This document shows positions 1 to 7,821 of a stretch of DNA of 64,000 bases, piece after piece. The stretch lies in assembly GCF_008634025.1 (NCBI RefSeq), contig NZ_PDCM01000002.1:3249001-3313000 (forward strand), read 5' to 3'. The position numbers were made by a program, and so were the translations under genes. Every line of letters starts with the position of its first letter. The stretch's first letter is position 1. This DNA is from Streptomyces albofaciens JCM 4342. GTDB lineage: Bacteria; Actinomycetota; Actinomycetes; Streptomycetales; Streptomycetaceae. Under the pieces are notes generated by a model. The model saw only the letters and a list, made by a program, of their open reading frames with translations, was not told the DNA's origin and searched no databases.

Positions 1-45
1 GAACAGGGTGACGAAGAGGGTGCTGAAGACAGCGAAGTCGAACAC
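1..45 (-). CDS. MarC-family integral membrane protein, N-terminal fragment
   Basis: Only the first 15 codons are inside the window, read leftward from a GTG at 45-43. The translation, VFDFAVFSTLFVTLF, is a hydrophobic first membrane helix. It matches the way MarC-family proteins (six-helix inner-membrane proteins of unclear function) usually begin. An AAGG ribosome site lies about eight bases before the GTG, which supports this start. The rest of the gene is outside the window, so the assignment depends on a very short segment and could be wrong. Confidence 0.5.
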   Translation of the reverse strand, partial: MFDFAVFSTLFVTLF

Positions 46-388
46 GGTGATGGCCTTGCGAGAGGTGGTACGAGAGGCGGTACAAGAGAACGAGTGGTGG
101 ACGGTCGGCGGCGGGGGCGGCGAGGAGTGACGGAACAGGAGTTGAGGGGAGGGACGGGAAGGGACGGGGAGGGAGTGCCGGGAAGGGGTTACGGAAGAGG
201 GGTGACGCCGGGCGCGCTCAGGGGGCGCGGGAAGACCCGGGAGGGCGCACGGACGTGTACGCGCCGGTCGTACGAGCCCGCGGGCACAGCAGGCGAGCGC
301 GCCCAGGACGTGCTGGAGCCCAACGAGGCGATCACCCGCCGCGGGTGCTGAGCGCGGTACGGACCGCCCGGCCGGAGCGCGGTACGGG
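46..388. other. Intergenic region, no gene seen
   Basis: This stretch separates the marC-like start from the PHP gene stop. The plus strand is strongly purine-rich from about 120 to 200 (repeated GGGA/GGAA words). No reading frame here has convincing protein character, and no clear long hairpin was seen. It should contain the promoter of the marC-like gene, but I could not pick out a box. Confidence 0.4.
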
Positions 389-1243
389 TCAGCCGCCCGC
401 GCCGGGTACGGGGAAGGCGCCGGTCGCGCGGCGCACGATCTCGCCGTAGATCTCGGGGTCGGTGGTGTACTCGCCGAGCGCGACGGTCTTGCGGCTGCCG
501 TGGTAGTCGCTGGAGCCGGTGGTCAGCAGGCCGAGGTCGGCGGCGAGGCCGCGCAGGCGCGCCCGCGCGGCGTCGTCGTGGTCCATGTGGTCCACCTCGA
601 CGCCGTCCAGCCCGGCCGCCGCCAGCTCGGCGATGACGCTCTCGGGGACGGTCCGCCCGCGCTTGACCGCCAGCGGGTGCGCGAAGACGGTCACCCCGCC
701 CGCGGCCTTGACCAGGCGTACCGCGTCGAACGGGTCGAGTTCGTGCTTGTCGACGTAGGCCCGGCCGTCGTTGGCGAGCCACTGCGGCGTGAAGGCGTCG
801 GAGACGGTGTCGACCACGCCCAGCTCCACCATCGCGGCGGCGACGTGCGGACGGCCCACCGCACCGTCCCCGGCAATCCGCGCCACCTGCTCCCAGGTGA
901 CCGGGACGCCCAGTTCCCGGAGCTTGGCGACCATGCCCTGGGCGCGCGGCACCCGGTCGTCGCGGACCAGTTCCCGTTCGCGGGCGAGTTCGGGCTCGTC
1001 GGGGTCGAAGAGGTACGCCAGCATGTGCATGCTCACGCCGCCGATACGGCAGGACAGCTCGGTCCCGGTGACCAGCGTCAGCCCCGCCGGCAGCGCGGCC
1101 CTGGCCCCGGCGTACCCGCCCACGGAGTCGTGATCGGTCAGCGCGACGACGTCCAGCCCGGCCGCGGCGGCGTTGCGTACCAGCTCGGCGGGGGTGTCCG
1201 TACCGTCGGAAGCAGTGGAGTGGGTGTGCAGGTCGATGCGCAC
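389..1243 (-). CDS. PHP-domain phosphoesterase
   Basis: A 284-residue protein of the PHP metal-dependent phosphoesterase superfamily. Members of this subfamily (YciV/TrpH-like) dephosphorylate nucleoside 3',5'-bisphosphates or trim short RNA in the cytosol. The metal-binding signature is visible from the first residues: DLHTHS at 4-9 (His6, His8), then LTDHDS near 36-41, FAHP near the middle and GSDYHG near 243-248. The length is normal for the family and there is no signal peptide. The gene lies downstream of, and in the same direction as, the zinc-ribbon gene at 1434-2072, with 190 bases between them. Fold confidence is high. The exact substrate is inferred from the family. Confidence 0.9.
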   Translation of the reverse strand: MRIDLHTHSTASDGTDTPAELVRNAAAAGLDVVALTDHDSVGGYAGARAALPAGLTLVTGTELSCRIGGVSMHMLAYLFDPDEPELARERELVRDDRVPRAQGMVAKLRELGVPVTWEQVARIAGDGAVGRPHVAAAMVELGVVDTVSDAFTPQWLANDGRAYVDKHELDPFDAVRLVKAAGGVTVFAHPLAVKRGRTVPESVIAELAAAGLDGVEVDHMDHDDAARARLRGLAADLGLLTTGSSDYHGSRKTVALGEYTTDPEIYGEIVRRATGAFPVPGAGG

Positions 1244-1433
1244 GACGCGGAACTCCAGACTGCTGCGGGGCGGGCCAGGGGGACGTCAGAAGAATACCGG
1301 CCACCCGGCAGCCCCTCGAACGCATGCCCGCGCGGGCTCCGTCACACACGGTGCCGGGGCTCTTGGCCGGTGACCGTCCATGTGGCGCGCGATCGCGTTT
1401 GCCCATGGGAGAACCGCGGAGCGGGCTGCCCGC

Positions 1434-2072
1434 TCAGGCGAGCAACCGCGGCGACAGCGCCCCGCACGGCAGCAGGTCCACCTCGGCACCGGCGTCGCGC
1501 AGGTCGGTGAGCACCAGCTCGTCGTACAGGAGCAGGCCCGACTCGGCGGGCCAGACGACGGCCCACAGCCACAGCCCGCGCGCCTCCCCCGCGAAGACGG
1601 CGCGGTCCTCGGGGGCCCCCGAGACATGCCACAGCGGTGTCGGACGTCCGGCCGCCAGCACCTTCACGTGCGGCGGTTTGTCCACGCACATGTGGGGGCC
1701 GGGGTCGGGGCCGTCGATGCCGGCGTAACGCGCGCCGAGGCCGACGCCCAGTTCCTCCGCGATCAGCAGCAGTTCGCCGGGGCCGCCGAGCGGGCCCGGC
1801 CCCGAGCAGGCCACGGCGGTGGCGCGGCCGCCGCTGCGGTCGTCGCCCGCGCAGGCCACGCCCGTGAACAGCCAGCCGACGGGCAGCGGCCACGGCATCC
1901 ACACCGGCACGCAGGCGCGGCGCACGACCACGGCGAGCGCTTCGACGCTGGGCGGGACGACCGGTTGCAGCGGGTGCACGGTGCCGTGCACGCCGCACTG
2001 CCAGGAGTCGGCGAAGAGACCGGGCGCCCGCACCCGGCCACCGCACTTCGGGCAACTGGGTTCGCCCCTCAT
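1434..2072 (-). CDS. Zinc-ribbon protein of actinobacterial unknown-function family (DUF6758-like)
   Basis: A 212-residue protein that opens with a zinc-ribbon-like knuckle: CPKCGG at residues 7-12 and a further Cys-Gly pair near residue 26 (WQCGVHG). The rest is a mixed, hydrophobic-rich domain without motifs I can tie to an activity. It resembles a family conserved across Streptomyces and usually found next to the PHP phosphoesterase gene, as here. No signal peptide or clear membrane helix is seen. The ATG at 2072 has a GGAGG about 13 bases upstream, which is rather far, so a slightly different start is possible. Function unknown. Confidence 0.7.
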   Translation of the reverse strand: MRGEPSCPKCGGRVRAPGLFADSWQCGVHGTVHPLQPVVPPSVEALAVVVRRACVPVWMPWPLPVGWLFTGVACAGDDRSGGRATAVACSGPGPLGGPGELLLIAEELGVGLGARYAGIDGPDPGPHMCVDKPPHVKVLAAGRPTPLWHVSGAPEDRAVFAGEARGLWLWAVVWPAESGLLLYDELVLTDLRDAGAEVDLLPCGALSPRLLA

Positions 2073-2150
2073 AGAGCCCCACGGTCCTCCGGGCCGGGCG
2101 CCGCGTCAAGGACGATCACCCATCCGGAGCCGCGGCCGGGCCTTCACCGC

Positions 2151-2185
2151 GTTAGTTGTAGCTTGCACTCTTTAGATGAGCTAAC
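2151..2185. promoter_or_regulatory. AT-rich promoter/operator candidate upstream of MFS gene
   Basis: In very GC-rich surroundings this 35-base stretch is AT-rich. It is bounded by GTTAG (2151-2155) and its inverse CTAAC (2181-2185). A TTGCAC hexamer at 2163-2168 could be a -35 box. An imperfect operator over a promoter would fit control by a TetR- or MarR-type repressor, which is common for exporters, but no regulator gene lies alongside. Confidence 0.3.
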
Positions 2186-2265
2186 TTATTGTGTGTATAC
2201 AGCAACGTTTCCTCGGGCCCCGGCCCGTTGGAGCGGGAAGCCCACGAGCAGGAAGGGACAGCGGC

Positions 2266-3582
2266 ATGCGGTCAAGCGACACCGGCGGCCACGGCGGCGC
2301 CGGAGAGGATCCGTTCGACGAGGGCGGCCGAAGCATCCTGCGCCAGCCGATGGCCGTCTGGGCCACGGCGGGCGCCTCGGTCGTCGCGTTCATGGGCATC
2401 GGCCTCGTCGACCCGATCCTCCCCTCGATCGCCAAGGGACTGCACGCCTCCAACAGCCAGGTCTCCCTGCTGTTCACCTCCTACTTCCTGATCACCGCGA
2501 TCGCGATGCTGGTCACCGGCTTCGTCTCCAGCCGGATCGGCGGCCGCAAGACGCTGCTGGCCGGACTGGCGCTGGTGGTCGTCTTCGCGGCCCTGTCCGG
2601 CACGTCCTCCTCGGTGGGCGAACTGGTCGGCTTCCGGGCCGGCTGGGGCCTCGGCAACGCGCTGTTCGTCTCCACCGCGCTCGCCGTCATCGTGGGCGCG
2701 GCGCATCCCATAGGGGCATCGCGAAGCGATTCGGCTCGGGGCGGTGGCGAGCGACGGGAGGGCGGAAGCGCCGCGGCGATCCTGCTGTACGAGTCGGCGC
2801 TCGGCCTCGGCATGGCCTGCGGGCCGCTGCTCGGCGCGGTCCTCGGCGACATGAAGTGGCGCTACCCCTTCTTCGGCACCGCCGTCCTGATGGCCATCGG
2901 CTTCGTCGCGATCACCGCGTTCCTCAAGGAGCAGCCCCGCCCGGCCCGCAAGACGTCCGTACTGGACCCGGTCAAGGCGCTCGGCCACGGCGGCCTGGCC
3001 TCCACCGCCGTCTCCGCTTTCTTCTACAACTACGCGTTCTTCACGGTGCTGGCCTTCACGCCGTTCGTGCTGGACATGAGCCCGTACAAGTCCGGCGGTG
3101 TGTTCTTCGCCTGGGGCGTGCTGCTCGCCGTCTTCTCCGTGCTGGTGGCGCCGCGCGTCCAGGAGCGCTTCGGGTCGCTGAAGGTGCTGGGCGGCTCGCT
3201 GGTGCTGCTCGCCGTGGACCTGCTGGTGCTCGGGTACGGCAACCACACCACCGCCGTCGTCTGCACGATCCTGTCCGGCGCCTTCATCGGCCTGAACAAC
3301 ACCGTCTTCACCGAGCTGGCCCTCGGCGTCTCCGACGCGCCGCGGCCGGTGGCGAGCGCGGGCTACAACTTCGTGCGCTGGTTCGCCGCGGCGGCGGCGC
3401 CGTTCCTGGCGCCGAAGATCGAGGAGTGGACCGACGCGCATGTCCCGTTCGTGGTCGCGGCGCTGGCGGCGCTGGTCGGCGCGGCCATCGTGGCCGTACG
3501 GCGCCGGGCGCTGACCCTGCGGGCGCACGAGCTGGCGCCGCGGCACGCCACCGAGGACGGGGTGTCCGCCTTCGCCGGCTGA
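2266..3582 (+). CDS. Major facilitator superfamily transporter
   Basis: A 438-residue polytopic membrane protein with about twelve hydrophobic helices and the MFS layout: a cytoplasmic Gly-Arg-Lys loop (RIGGRKT) between helices 2 and 3, a first half ending near residue 205, then a second six-helix half. It is probably a proton-driven drug or metabolite exporter, with unknown substrate. I start it at the ATG at 2266, which follows GGAAGGGA; upstream in-frame codons would add 25 polar residues. One oddity is that residues 147-165, between two helices, form a polar Arg/Gly/Ser-rich insert with the codons ATA and CGA, which are rare in such genomes. See the matching finding. A hairpin terminator follows. 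Confidence 0.88.
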   Translation: MRSSDTGGHGGAGEDPFDEGGRSILRQPMAVWATAGASVVAFMGIGLVDPILPSIAKGLHASNSQVSLLFTSYFLITAIAMLVTGFVSSRIGGRKTLLAGLALVVVFAALSGTSSSVGELVGFRAGWGLGNALFVSTALAVIVGAAHPIGASRSDSARGGGERREGGSAAAILLYESALGLGMACGPLLGAVLGDMKWRYPFFGTAVLMAIGFVAITAFLKEQPRPARKTSVLDPVKALGHGGLASTAVSAFFYNYAFFTVLAFTPFVLDMSPYKSGGVFFAWGVLLAVFSVLVAPRVQERFGSLKVLGGSLVLLAVDLLVLGYGNHTTAVVCTILSGAFIGLNNTVFTELALGVSDAPRPVASAGYNFVRWFAAAAAPFLAPKIEEWTDAHVPFVVAALAALVGAAIVAVRRRALTLRAHELAPRHATEDGVSAFAG

Positions 3583-3607
3583 CGGGCCTTCAGCACCACG
3601 GTACGGT

Positions 3608-3629
3608 GCGCCGCCCACCCGGGCGGCGC
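3608..3629 (+). terminator. Hairpin terminator after MFS gene
   Basis: Nine-base perfect arms GCGCCGCCC / GGGCGGCGC with a four-base loop lie 25 bases after the MFS stop codon. There is no T-run, as is usual for Streptomyces terminators. Two imperfect copies of an ACGCCGTCACGCC word follow at about 3634-3665. Confidence 0.6.
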
Positions 3630-3789
3630 GCCGCACGCCGTCACGCCGCCCGTACGCCGTCACGCCCGCCCGTACGCCGGAGCGCCCGCCCCACGGCACG
3701 CCGGTCCTGTCCCTGCCAGCCCCAGGCAGCGCCGATCCTGTAAACCTCCGCCCCGCCCCCGCCCGCGCCGATCCCGTACGGCACCCGCC

Positions 3790-4386
3790 CTACGCCAGCG
3801 AAACCCCCGCACGCAGCGGATCGCGCAGATCCGTCCCGCTCTTGAGCCACCGCTCCTGGAGCGCCTCCGCGCCGTGCACCCGCTTCCAGGCGGCCTCGTT
3901 GGGCGTCATCGGCAGCAGCGGCAGGAAGCGGACCGGGTCCAGCGGCTCGTCCAGCTCCAGGTCCTCGATCAGGCCGCCGGACTCCGCGACCAGTACGGAT
4001 GTGAACGGCGCGCCCGGCCACAGCGGCTCCCCCACGTCCAGTGCCGCGCCCGGCGCCACGATCACGCCCTCGACCTGCGGGGACGCGGCGAGCACGGCGA
4101 GCGCGCGGAGCGCCTTGTCGGTGTCGGCGCGGCCGGCCCGCACCGAGAGGACCAGTTCGGCGCGCGGGCCGCGCACCGGGTCGGCCAGTACCGCCGTGGG
4201 GTCGGTCATCGGCCGGTCCGACATTCCGAGGGTGACATAGCGCACGAGATCACCGTCCGGGCCGCCGCCGAGGAAGCGCAGCACCTCGATCCGGTCGGTG
4301 CCGAGGAAGGTGACGGCGGCGCGCGCGTCCGGCTCGCCCAGGGTCGTACGCAAACGGGCTTCGACCAGCTCAAGAACGTCAGACAT
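3790..4386 (-). CDS. SUFU (suppressor of fused)-domain protein
   Basis: A 198-residue soluble protein with the pattern of bacterial suppressor-of-fused domain proteins: an acidic helical start, a hydrophobic strand set around YVTLGMSDRPM, RAELVLSVR, a conserved PLWPG stretch, and a C-terminal half ending in MTPNEAAWKRVHG. Bacterial SUFU proteins are often immunity-type or housekeeping proteins of unknown role. No toxin gene is adjacent. I start at the ATG at 4386 rather than further upstream because the extra N-terminus would be Pro/Arg/Gly-rich and a TATGCT box sits six bases before this ATG, implying a leaderless mRNA. Confidence 0.7.
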   Translation of the reverse strand: MSDVLELVEARLRTTLGEPDARAAVTFLGTDRIEVLRFLGGGPDGDLVRYVTLGMSDRPMTDPTAVLADPVRGPRAELVLSVRAGRADTDKALRALAVLAASPQVEGVIVAPGAALDVGEPLWPGAPFTSVLVAESGGLIEDLELDEPLDPVRFLPLLPMTPNEAAWKRVHGAEALQERWLKSGTDLRDPLRAGVSLA

Positions 4387-4392
4387 GCCGCG

Positions 4393-4398
4393 AGCATA
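4393..4398 (-). promoter_or_regulatory. -10 box of leaderless SUFU-domain gene
   Basis: Reading leftward, TATGCT is followed by six bases (4392-4387) and then the ATG. This places the transcription start at or next to the start codon. No Shine-Dalgarno sequence is present. Confidence 0.5.
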
Positions 4399-4906
4399 GG
4401 CCGGGGCGCGGGCCCGGCCGCCGCCGCCCGGCGAACGGGCGTACGCGTCGCCGGGACGTGCGCGGGGGCGTTCGTATGGAACGGGCAAAGGCGCGCCGGA
4501 TCGGTTCCGACGGCTGATAGCCTTGCCGTCTGGTCAGGGAATGACGTTCGTCCCCCAGCGGGGACCGGCCGGAGGAGGTGGGGCTGCGGTGGATCCAAGT
4601 CGACCGTGCAGTACCGACAGTTCTCCCGTCATCTCCCCGCGCGCCCAGCGGCTTTCTTGATCCAGGGGCTTCCGTACCCCCGCCGCCCGCGGTGAAACCC
4701 GCGAAGTGCCTTCGCGCCGGAAGCAGATGACGGAAGAGCGCCTTCGACTCTCGTTTCCGTGTTTTCTGCGAACTGCCGTCAGACCTGCGCACGGAGCGCC
4801 GCCCGCTTTGCGGACGTATGGCCAGCGCCGACGCGTACGTCCACGTTCCGGGCAGCGTTACGCCGCGCGCCCGCGGCTGGCGGCCGGCCCGTGAAGGAGC
4901 CTGCCC
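4399..4906 (+). promoter_or_regulatory. Long untranslated region / structured leader before corA
   Basis: About 500 bases lie between the SUFU promoter and corA without a convincing gene. Two good stems are seen: GACGGC/GCCGTC at 4509-4514 and 4525-4530, and a perfect seven-base hairpin CGCGAAG-TGC-CTTCGCG at 4700-4716. A run from about 4555 to 4600 is rich in GGGG/CCCC words that could pair. CorA-type genes are often controlled by magnesium-sensing leaders, but I could not match this sequence to the M-box consensus. The ribosome site GAAGGAG lies seven bases before the corA ATG. Confidence 0.35.
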
Positions 4907-6043
4907 ATGTCGATGATCCGCGACCTGCGTGCCGCCGTCCGCCCGTCCCGGCGGCGCGAGGACTCCCCGTCGTACAAGTACGAGGCCGGCCCCCGCCAGG
5001 CCGCCCACGCCAACAGCGCCATCGTGGACTGCGGCGTCTACCGCGACGGCCGGCGCGTCAGCGACCACGTCACCCCGTCCCAGGCGATGACCTCCGTCCG
5101 CGCCGACGGCGGCTTCGCGTGGATCGGGCTGCACGAGCCCACCGAAGCGGAATTCGCCGAGATCGCGCGGGAGTTCGGGCTGCACCCGCTGGCGGTGGAG
5201 GACGCCGTCCACGCCCACCAGCGGCCCAAGCTGGAGCGCTACGACGACACCCTGTTCACCGTCTTCAAGACGGTCCACTACGTGGAGCACGCGGAGCTGA
5301 CCGCCACCAGCGAGGTGGTGGAGACCGGCGAGGTGATGTGCTTCACCGGCCGGGACTTCATCGTGACCGTGCGGCACGGCGGCCAGGGCTCGCTGCGCGC
5401 GCTGCGCCACCGCCTCCAGGACGACCCCGAGCTGCTCGGCAAGGGCCCCTCCGCGGTGCTGCACGCCATCGCCGACCAGGTCGTGGACGGCTACATCGCG
5501 GTGGCCGGGGCGATGCAGGACGACATCGACGAGGTGGAGATCGACGTCTTCAGCTCCGGGTCGGACGGCAAGGGCACGGGCGGCAAGGGCTCGGCGAAGG
5601 GCGGCGACGCCGGGCGGATCTACCAACTCAAGCGCGAGGTACTGGAGTTCAAGCGGGCCGTGTCGCCGCTGCTGCGGCCGATGCAGGTGCTCAGCGAGCG
5701 GCCGATGCGGCTGATCGACACCGACATCCAGAAGTACTTCCGGGACGTGGCCGACCACCTGGCCCGGGTCACCGAGCAGGTGCTCTCCTTCGACGACCTG
5801 CTCAACTCGATCCTCCAGGCCAACCTGGCGCAGGCGACGGTGGCGCAGAACGAGGACATGCGCAAGATCACCTCATGGGCGGCGATCTTCGCGGTGCCCA
5901 CGATGATCGCCGGGATCTACGGCATGAACTTCGAGTACATGCCCGAGCTGAAGTGGAAGTACGGCTACCCGCTCGTCCTCCTGGTCACGGTCGCCATCTG
6001 CTTCGGCATCCACCGCGGCTTCAAGCGCAACGGCTGGCTGTGA
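4907..6043 (+). CDS. corA: CorA-family divalent cation (Mg2+) transporter
   Basis: A 378-residue CorA/Alr1 superfamily protein that would form a homopentameric magnesium (or cobalt/nickel) channel in the membrane. The long cytosolic N-terminal funnel domain covers about residues 35-315. Two C-terminal helices follow (about 317-338 and 349-368), joined by the diagnostic Gly-Met-Asn loop at 339-341 and the FEYMPELKW segment that caps the pore. An unusual Gly/Lys/Ser-rich insert lies near residues 212-235 (GSDGKGTGGKGSAKGG), probably a flexible loop in the funnel. The ATG follows GAAGGAG. A CBS/MgtE-N protein and a DUF1003 protein encoded nearby suggest a magnesium-related neighbourhood. Confidence 0.92.
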   Translation: MSMIRDLRAAVRPSRRREDSPSYKYEAGPRQAAHANSAIVDCGVYRDGRRVSDHVTPSQAMTSVRADGGFAWIGLHEPTEAEFAEIAREFGLHPLAVEDAVHAHQRPKLERYDDTLFTVFKTVHYVEHAELTATSEVVETGEVMCFTGRDFIVTVRHGGQGSLRALRHRLQDDPELLGKGPSAVLHAIADQVVDGYIAVAGAMQDDIDEVEIDVFSSGSDGKGTGGKGSAKGGDAGRIYQLKREVLEFKRAVSPLLRPMQVLSERPMRLIDTDIQKYFRDVADHLARVTEQVLSFDDLLNSILQANLAQATVAQNEDMRKITSWAAIFAVPTMIAGIYGMNFEYMPELKWKYGYPLVLLVTVAICFGIHRGFKRNGWL

Positions 6044-6087
6044 CGCCCGGCGGTCCGGGCGGCCCGCCCGGACCCCGTCGACCCCAT

Positions 6088-6093
6088 TAGGCT
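6088..6093 (+). promoter_or_regulatory. -10 box of leaderless gene at 6100
   Basis: TAGGCT is followed by six bases and the ATG at 6100, with no ribosome site. The transcript probably starts on the ATG. Confidence 0.5.
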
Positions 6094-6099
6094 GGCCCC

Positions 6100-6666
6100 A
6101 TGACGGAGACCGTGTCACAGGCGCTGCTGGACCGCGCGCTCATCGAAGAGGCCACGAAGAAGTCCGGCCTCATCTGGGTACAGGGCGCGAGCGGCCCGGC
6201 GCGGGCGCTGTGGCACGTCTGGCACGACGGCGCCGCGTGCGTCGTCGGCACCGCCTCCGGCCGTGCGGACCGGGCCGCCGACCCCGCCGACGAGCAGCCG
6301 CTGCACGACCTCGGCCTGGTGGACGGCGGCACCGCGACCGTCACCGTACGCAGCAAGGACAAGGGCGGCCGGCTGGTCAGCTGGCAGGCCCGGGTCGGCG
6401 AGCTGGCCCCGGACGGCGAGGCGTGGCAGGCCGCCGTGGAGGACCTCAAGGGCAAGCGGCTGAACGCGCCGGACGCGGAGACGATGCCGGAGCGCTGGGC
6501 ACGCGAATGCCGCGTCCTGAAGCTGACCCCGGTCGCGGAGGCCGCGGCCCACACGGATTTCGACGGCTCCTCCCAGGCGGCCACGCCCCTCCCCACCCCG
6601 GCCACCACACGTCAGCCGATCCCCGCGGCCCTTCCGAAGCTTCTCCGGAGGAAGCGGAAGGGGTGA
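6100..6666 (+). CDS. Conserved hypothetical protein
   Basis: A 188-residue soluble protein. The N-terminal 120 residues look like a compact beta-rich domain (GLIWVQG, RALWHVWHDG, ATVTVRSKDKGGRLVSW) that could be a split-barrel flavin/F420-binding fold, but I see no decisive motif. The last 40 residues are Pro/Thr/Ala-rich and end in a basic tail (LLRRKRKG), probably disordered. It starts on an ATG directly after a TAGGCT box (leaderless) and ends 81 bases before the convergent lipoprotein gene. I do not recognise a function. Related proteins appear to be common in Streptomyces. Confidence 0.7.
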   Translation: MTETVSQALLDRALIEEATKKSGLIWVQGASGPARALWHVWHDGAACVVGTASGRADRAADPADEQPLHDLGLVDGGTATVTVRSKDKGGRLVSWQARVGELAPDGEAWQAAVEDLKGKRLNAPDAETMPERWARECRVLKLTPVAEAAAHTDFDGSSQAATPLPTPATTRQPIPAALPKLLRRKRKG

Positions 6667-6747
6667 GGGCCGGCGGGCCCCCTGGCCCGGGCTTGCGGCG
6701 CCCGGCTGATCCGGAGGACGACGTCCGGCTGTTCCGGAAGATCCGCC

Positions 6748-7542
6748 CTAGTCGCCGATCGTGATCGACTTGCCGTAGTCGATCACTTGGCCCGCCTCCG
6801 GCGCCCGCAGGTCCACCGGCTTGTCCCAGTCGGTGAGCCGCACCTCCCCGGCGCCGCCCGCGCGGCGCAGCCGCAGCGGGTACGGCTTGCCTTCGAGGGA
6901 GACGTCGAGCGTGCCGCCGGAACCCTGGGCGGCGGCGATGCGGATGGAGCGGGTGCCGTCGACGGTGCCGCGCTCGCCGGTGGTCAGCTTGCCGTGCAGG
7001 CCCAGCAGGCTGCTCAGGAGCGTGCTCTTGTCCGTGAAGCCGCTGAAGCGCTGGTAGACCGGGTCGGAGGCGGGCACCTTCACGTACTTGCCGATGAGCT
7101 TGGAGGCGGCCGTCCCGTCGCTCTTCGACGGGTCGGCGCTCTTCTCGCGCTCCCAGAAGCCGGCGTCCGCCTTCAGGTACAGCGCGTCGCCGACCCGCAG
7201 CAGCTGGAAGGTGGCGGCCTTGGTGGACAGCTGGCCCTGGGCGCCGTTCCGCCCGAGCCGCATGTCGAACTTGTACGTACGGCCCTGGCTGACCAGGTTG
7301 CCGGCCAGCCGTACCGTTCCGGCACCGCGGGCGGCCGTCTGCGCCTTGGTCTGGATCTGGTCGGCGGGCAGCTTGCCGACCCCGTTCGTGCCGGCGTCCG
7401 GGTCCTCGGCCGCACAGCCCGCCAGCACCCCGGCGAGCACCGCGCACACCGCCGCCGTCAGCGCCGCCCCGCGCCTGCGGTGCGGTACGGCCGGGCGGCG
7501 GGAGCAGGCCCGGGCGGGGCCTGCCGGGGGGAATGTGGTCAC
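6748..7542 (-). CDS. LppX/LprAFG-like lipoprotein
   Basis: A 264-residue predicted lipoprotein. The signal peptide has a basic stretch (HRRR near 21-24), a hydrophobic run and the lipobox LAGC ending at Cys43, so it should be anchored to the outer face of the membrane. The mature part has the alternating-strand character and YLKAD.GFWE segment typical of the LolA-like LppX_LprAFG family, which carries lipids to the envelope in mycobacteria. I start at the GTG at 7542 because AGGAAG precedes it by ten bases; an upstream in-frame start would add 31 unlikely residues. Lipid carriage is inferred from the family. Confidence 0.75.
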   Translation of the reverse strand: MTTFPPAGPARACSRRPAVPHRRRGAALTAAVCAVLAGVLAGCAAEDPDAGTNGVGKLPADQIQTKAQTAARGAGTVRLAGNLVSQGRTYKFDMRLGRNGAQGQLSTKAATFQLLRVGDALYLKADAGFWEREKSADPSKSDGTAASKLIGKYVKVPASDPVYQRFSGFTDKSTLLSSLLGLHGKLTTGERGTVDGTRSIRIAAAQGSGGTLDVSLEGKPYPLRLRRAGGAGEVRLTDWDKPVDLRAPEAGQVIDYGKSITIGD

Positions 7543-7821
7543 GACGGCTCTGCTTCCTGGTGCGGATGACCTCGGCGGCAGTACGGCAGCGTACCCGGGG
7601 CGGGCACGCCGTACGGCGGAGTACGTGGTGGACACCGTACGGCCCTTCCCACCCGGGCGGCACCGGCCGGTGCACGTTAGCCTGAATTCGGATCAAGGCT
7701 CCGCGGGAGGCTTCACCTGCGGCGAAGCGGCAACACGTAACGCGAGGCAGGAACGGGCGCGACCGTGGCGACGCGGCGGCCCGGACACGGCGGCGGCGGA
7801 ACGGAAGCGGAGGCACTCGGC

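Noticed and set aside
4500-4906. M-box or ydaO-type riboswitch before corA
   Set aside because: I looked for the conserved core words of both classes and did not find them. Kept only as an undefined leader.
4759-6090. Long frame starting before corA in another phase
   Set aside because: It reads through corA out of frame and is Arg/Pro/Gly-rich.
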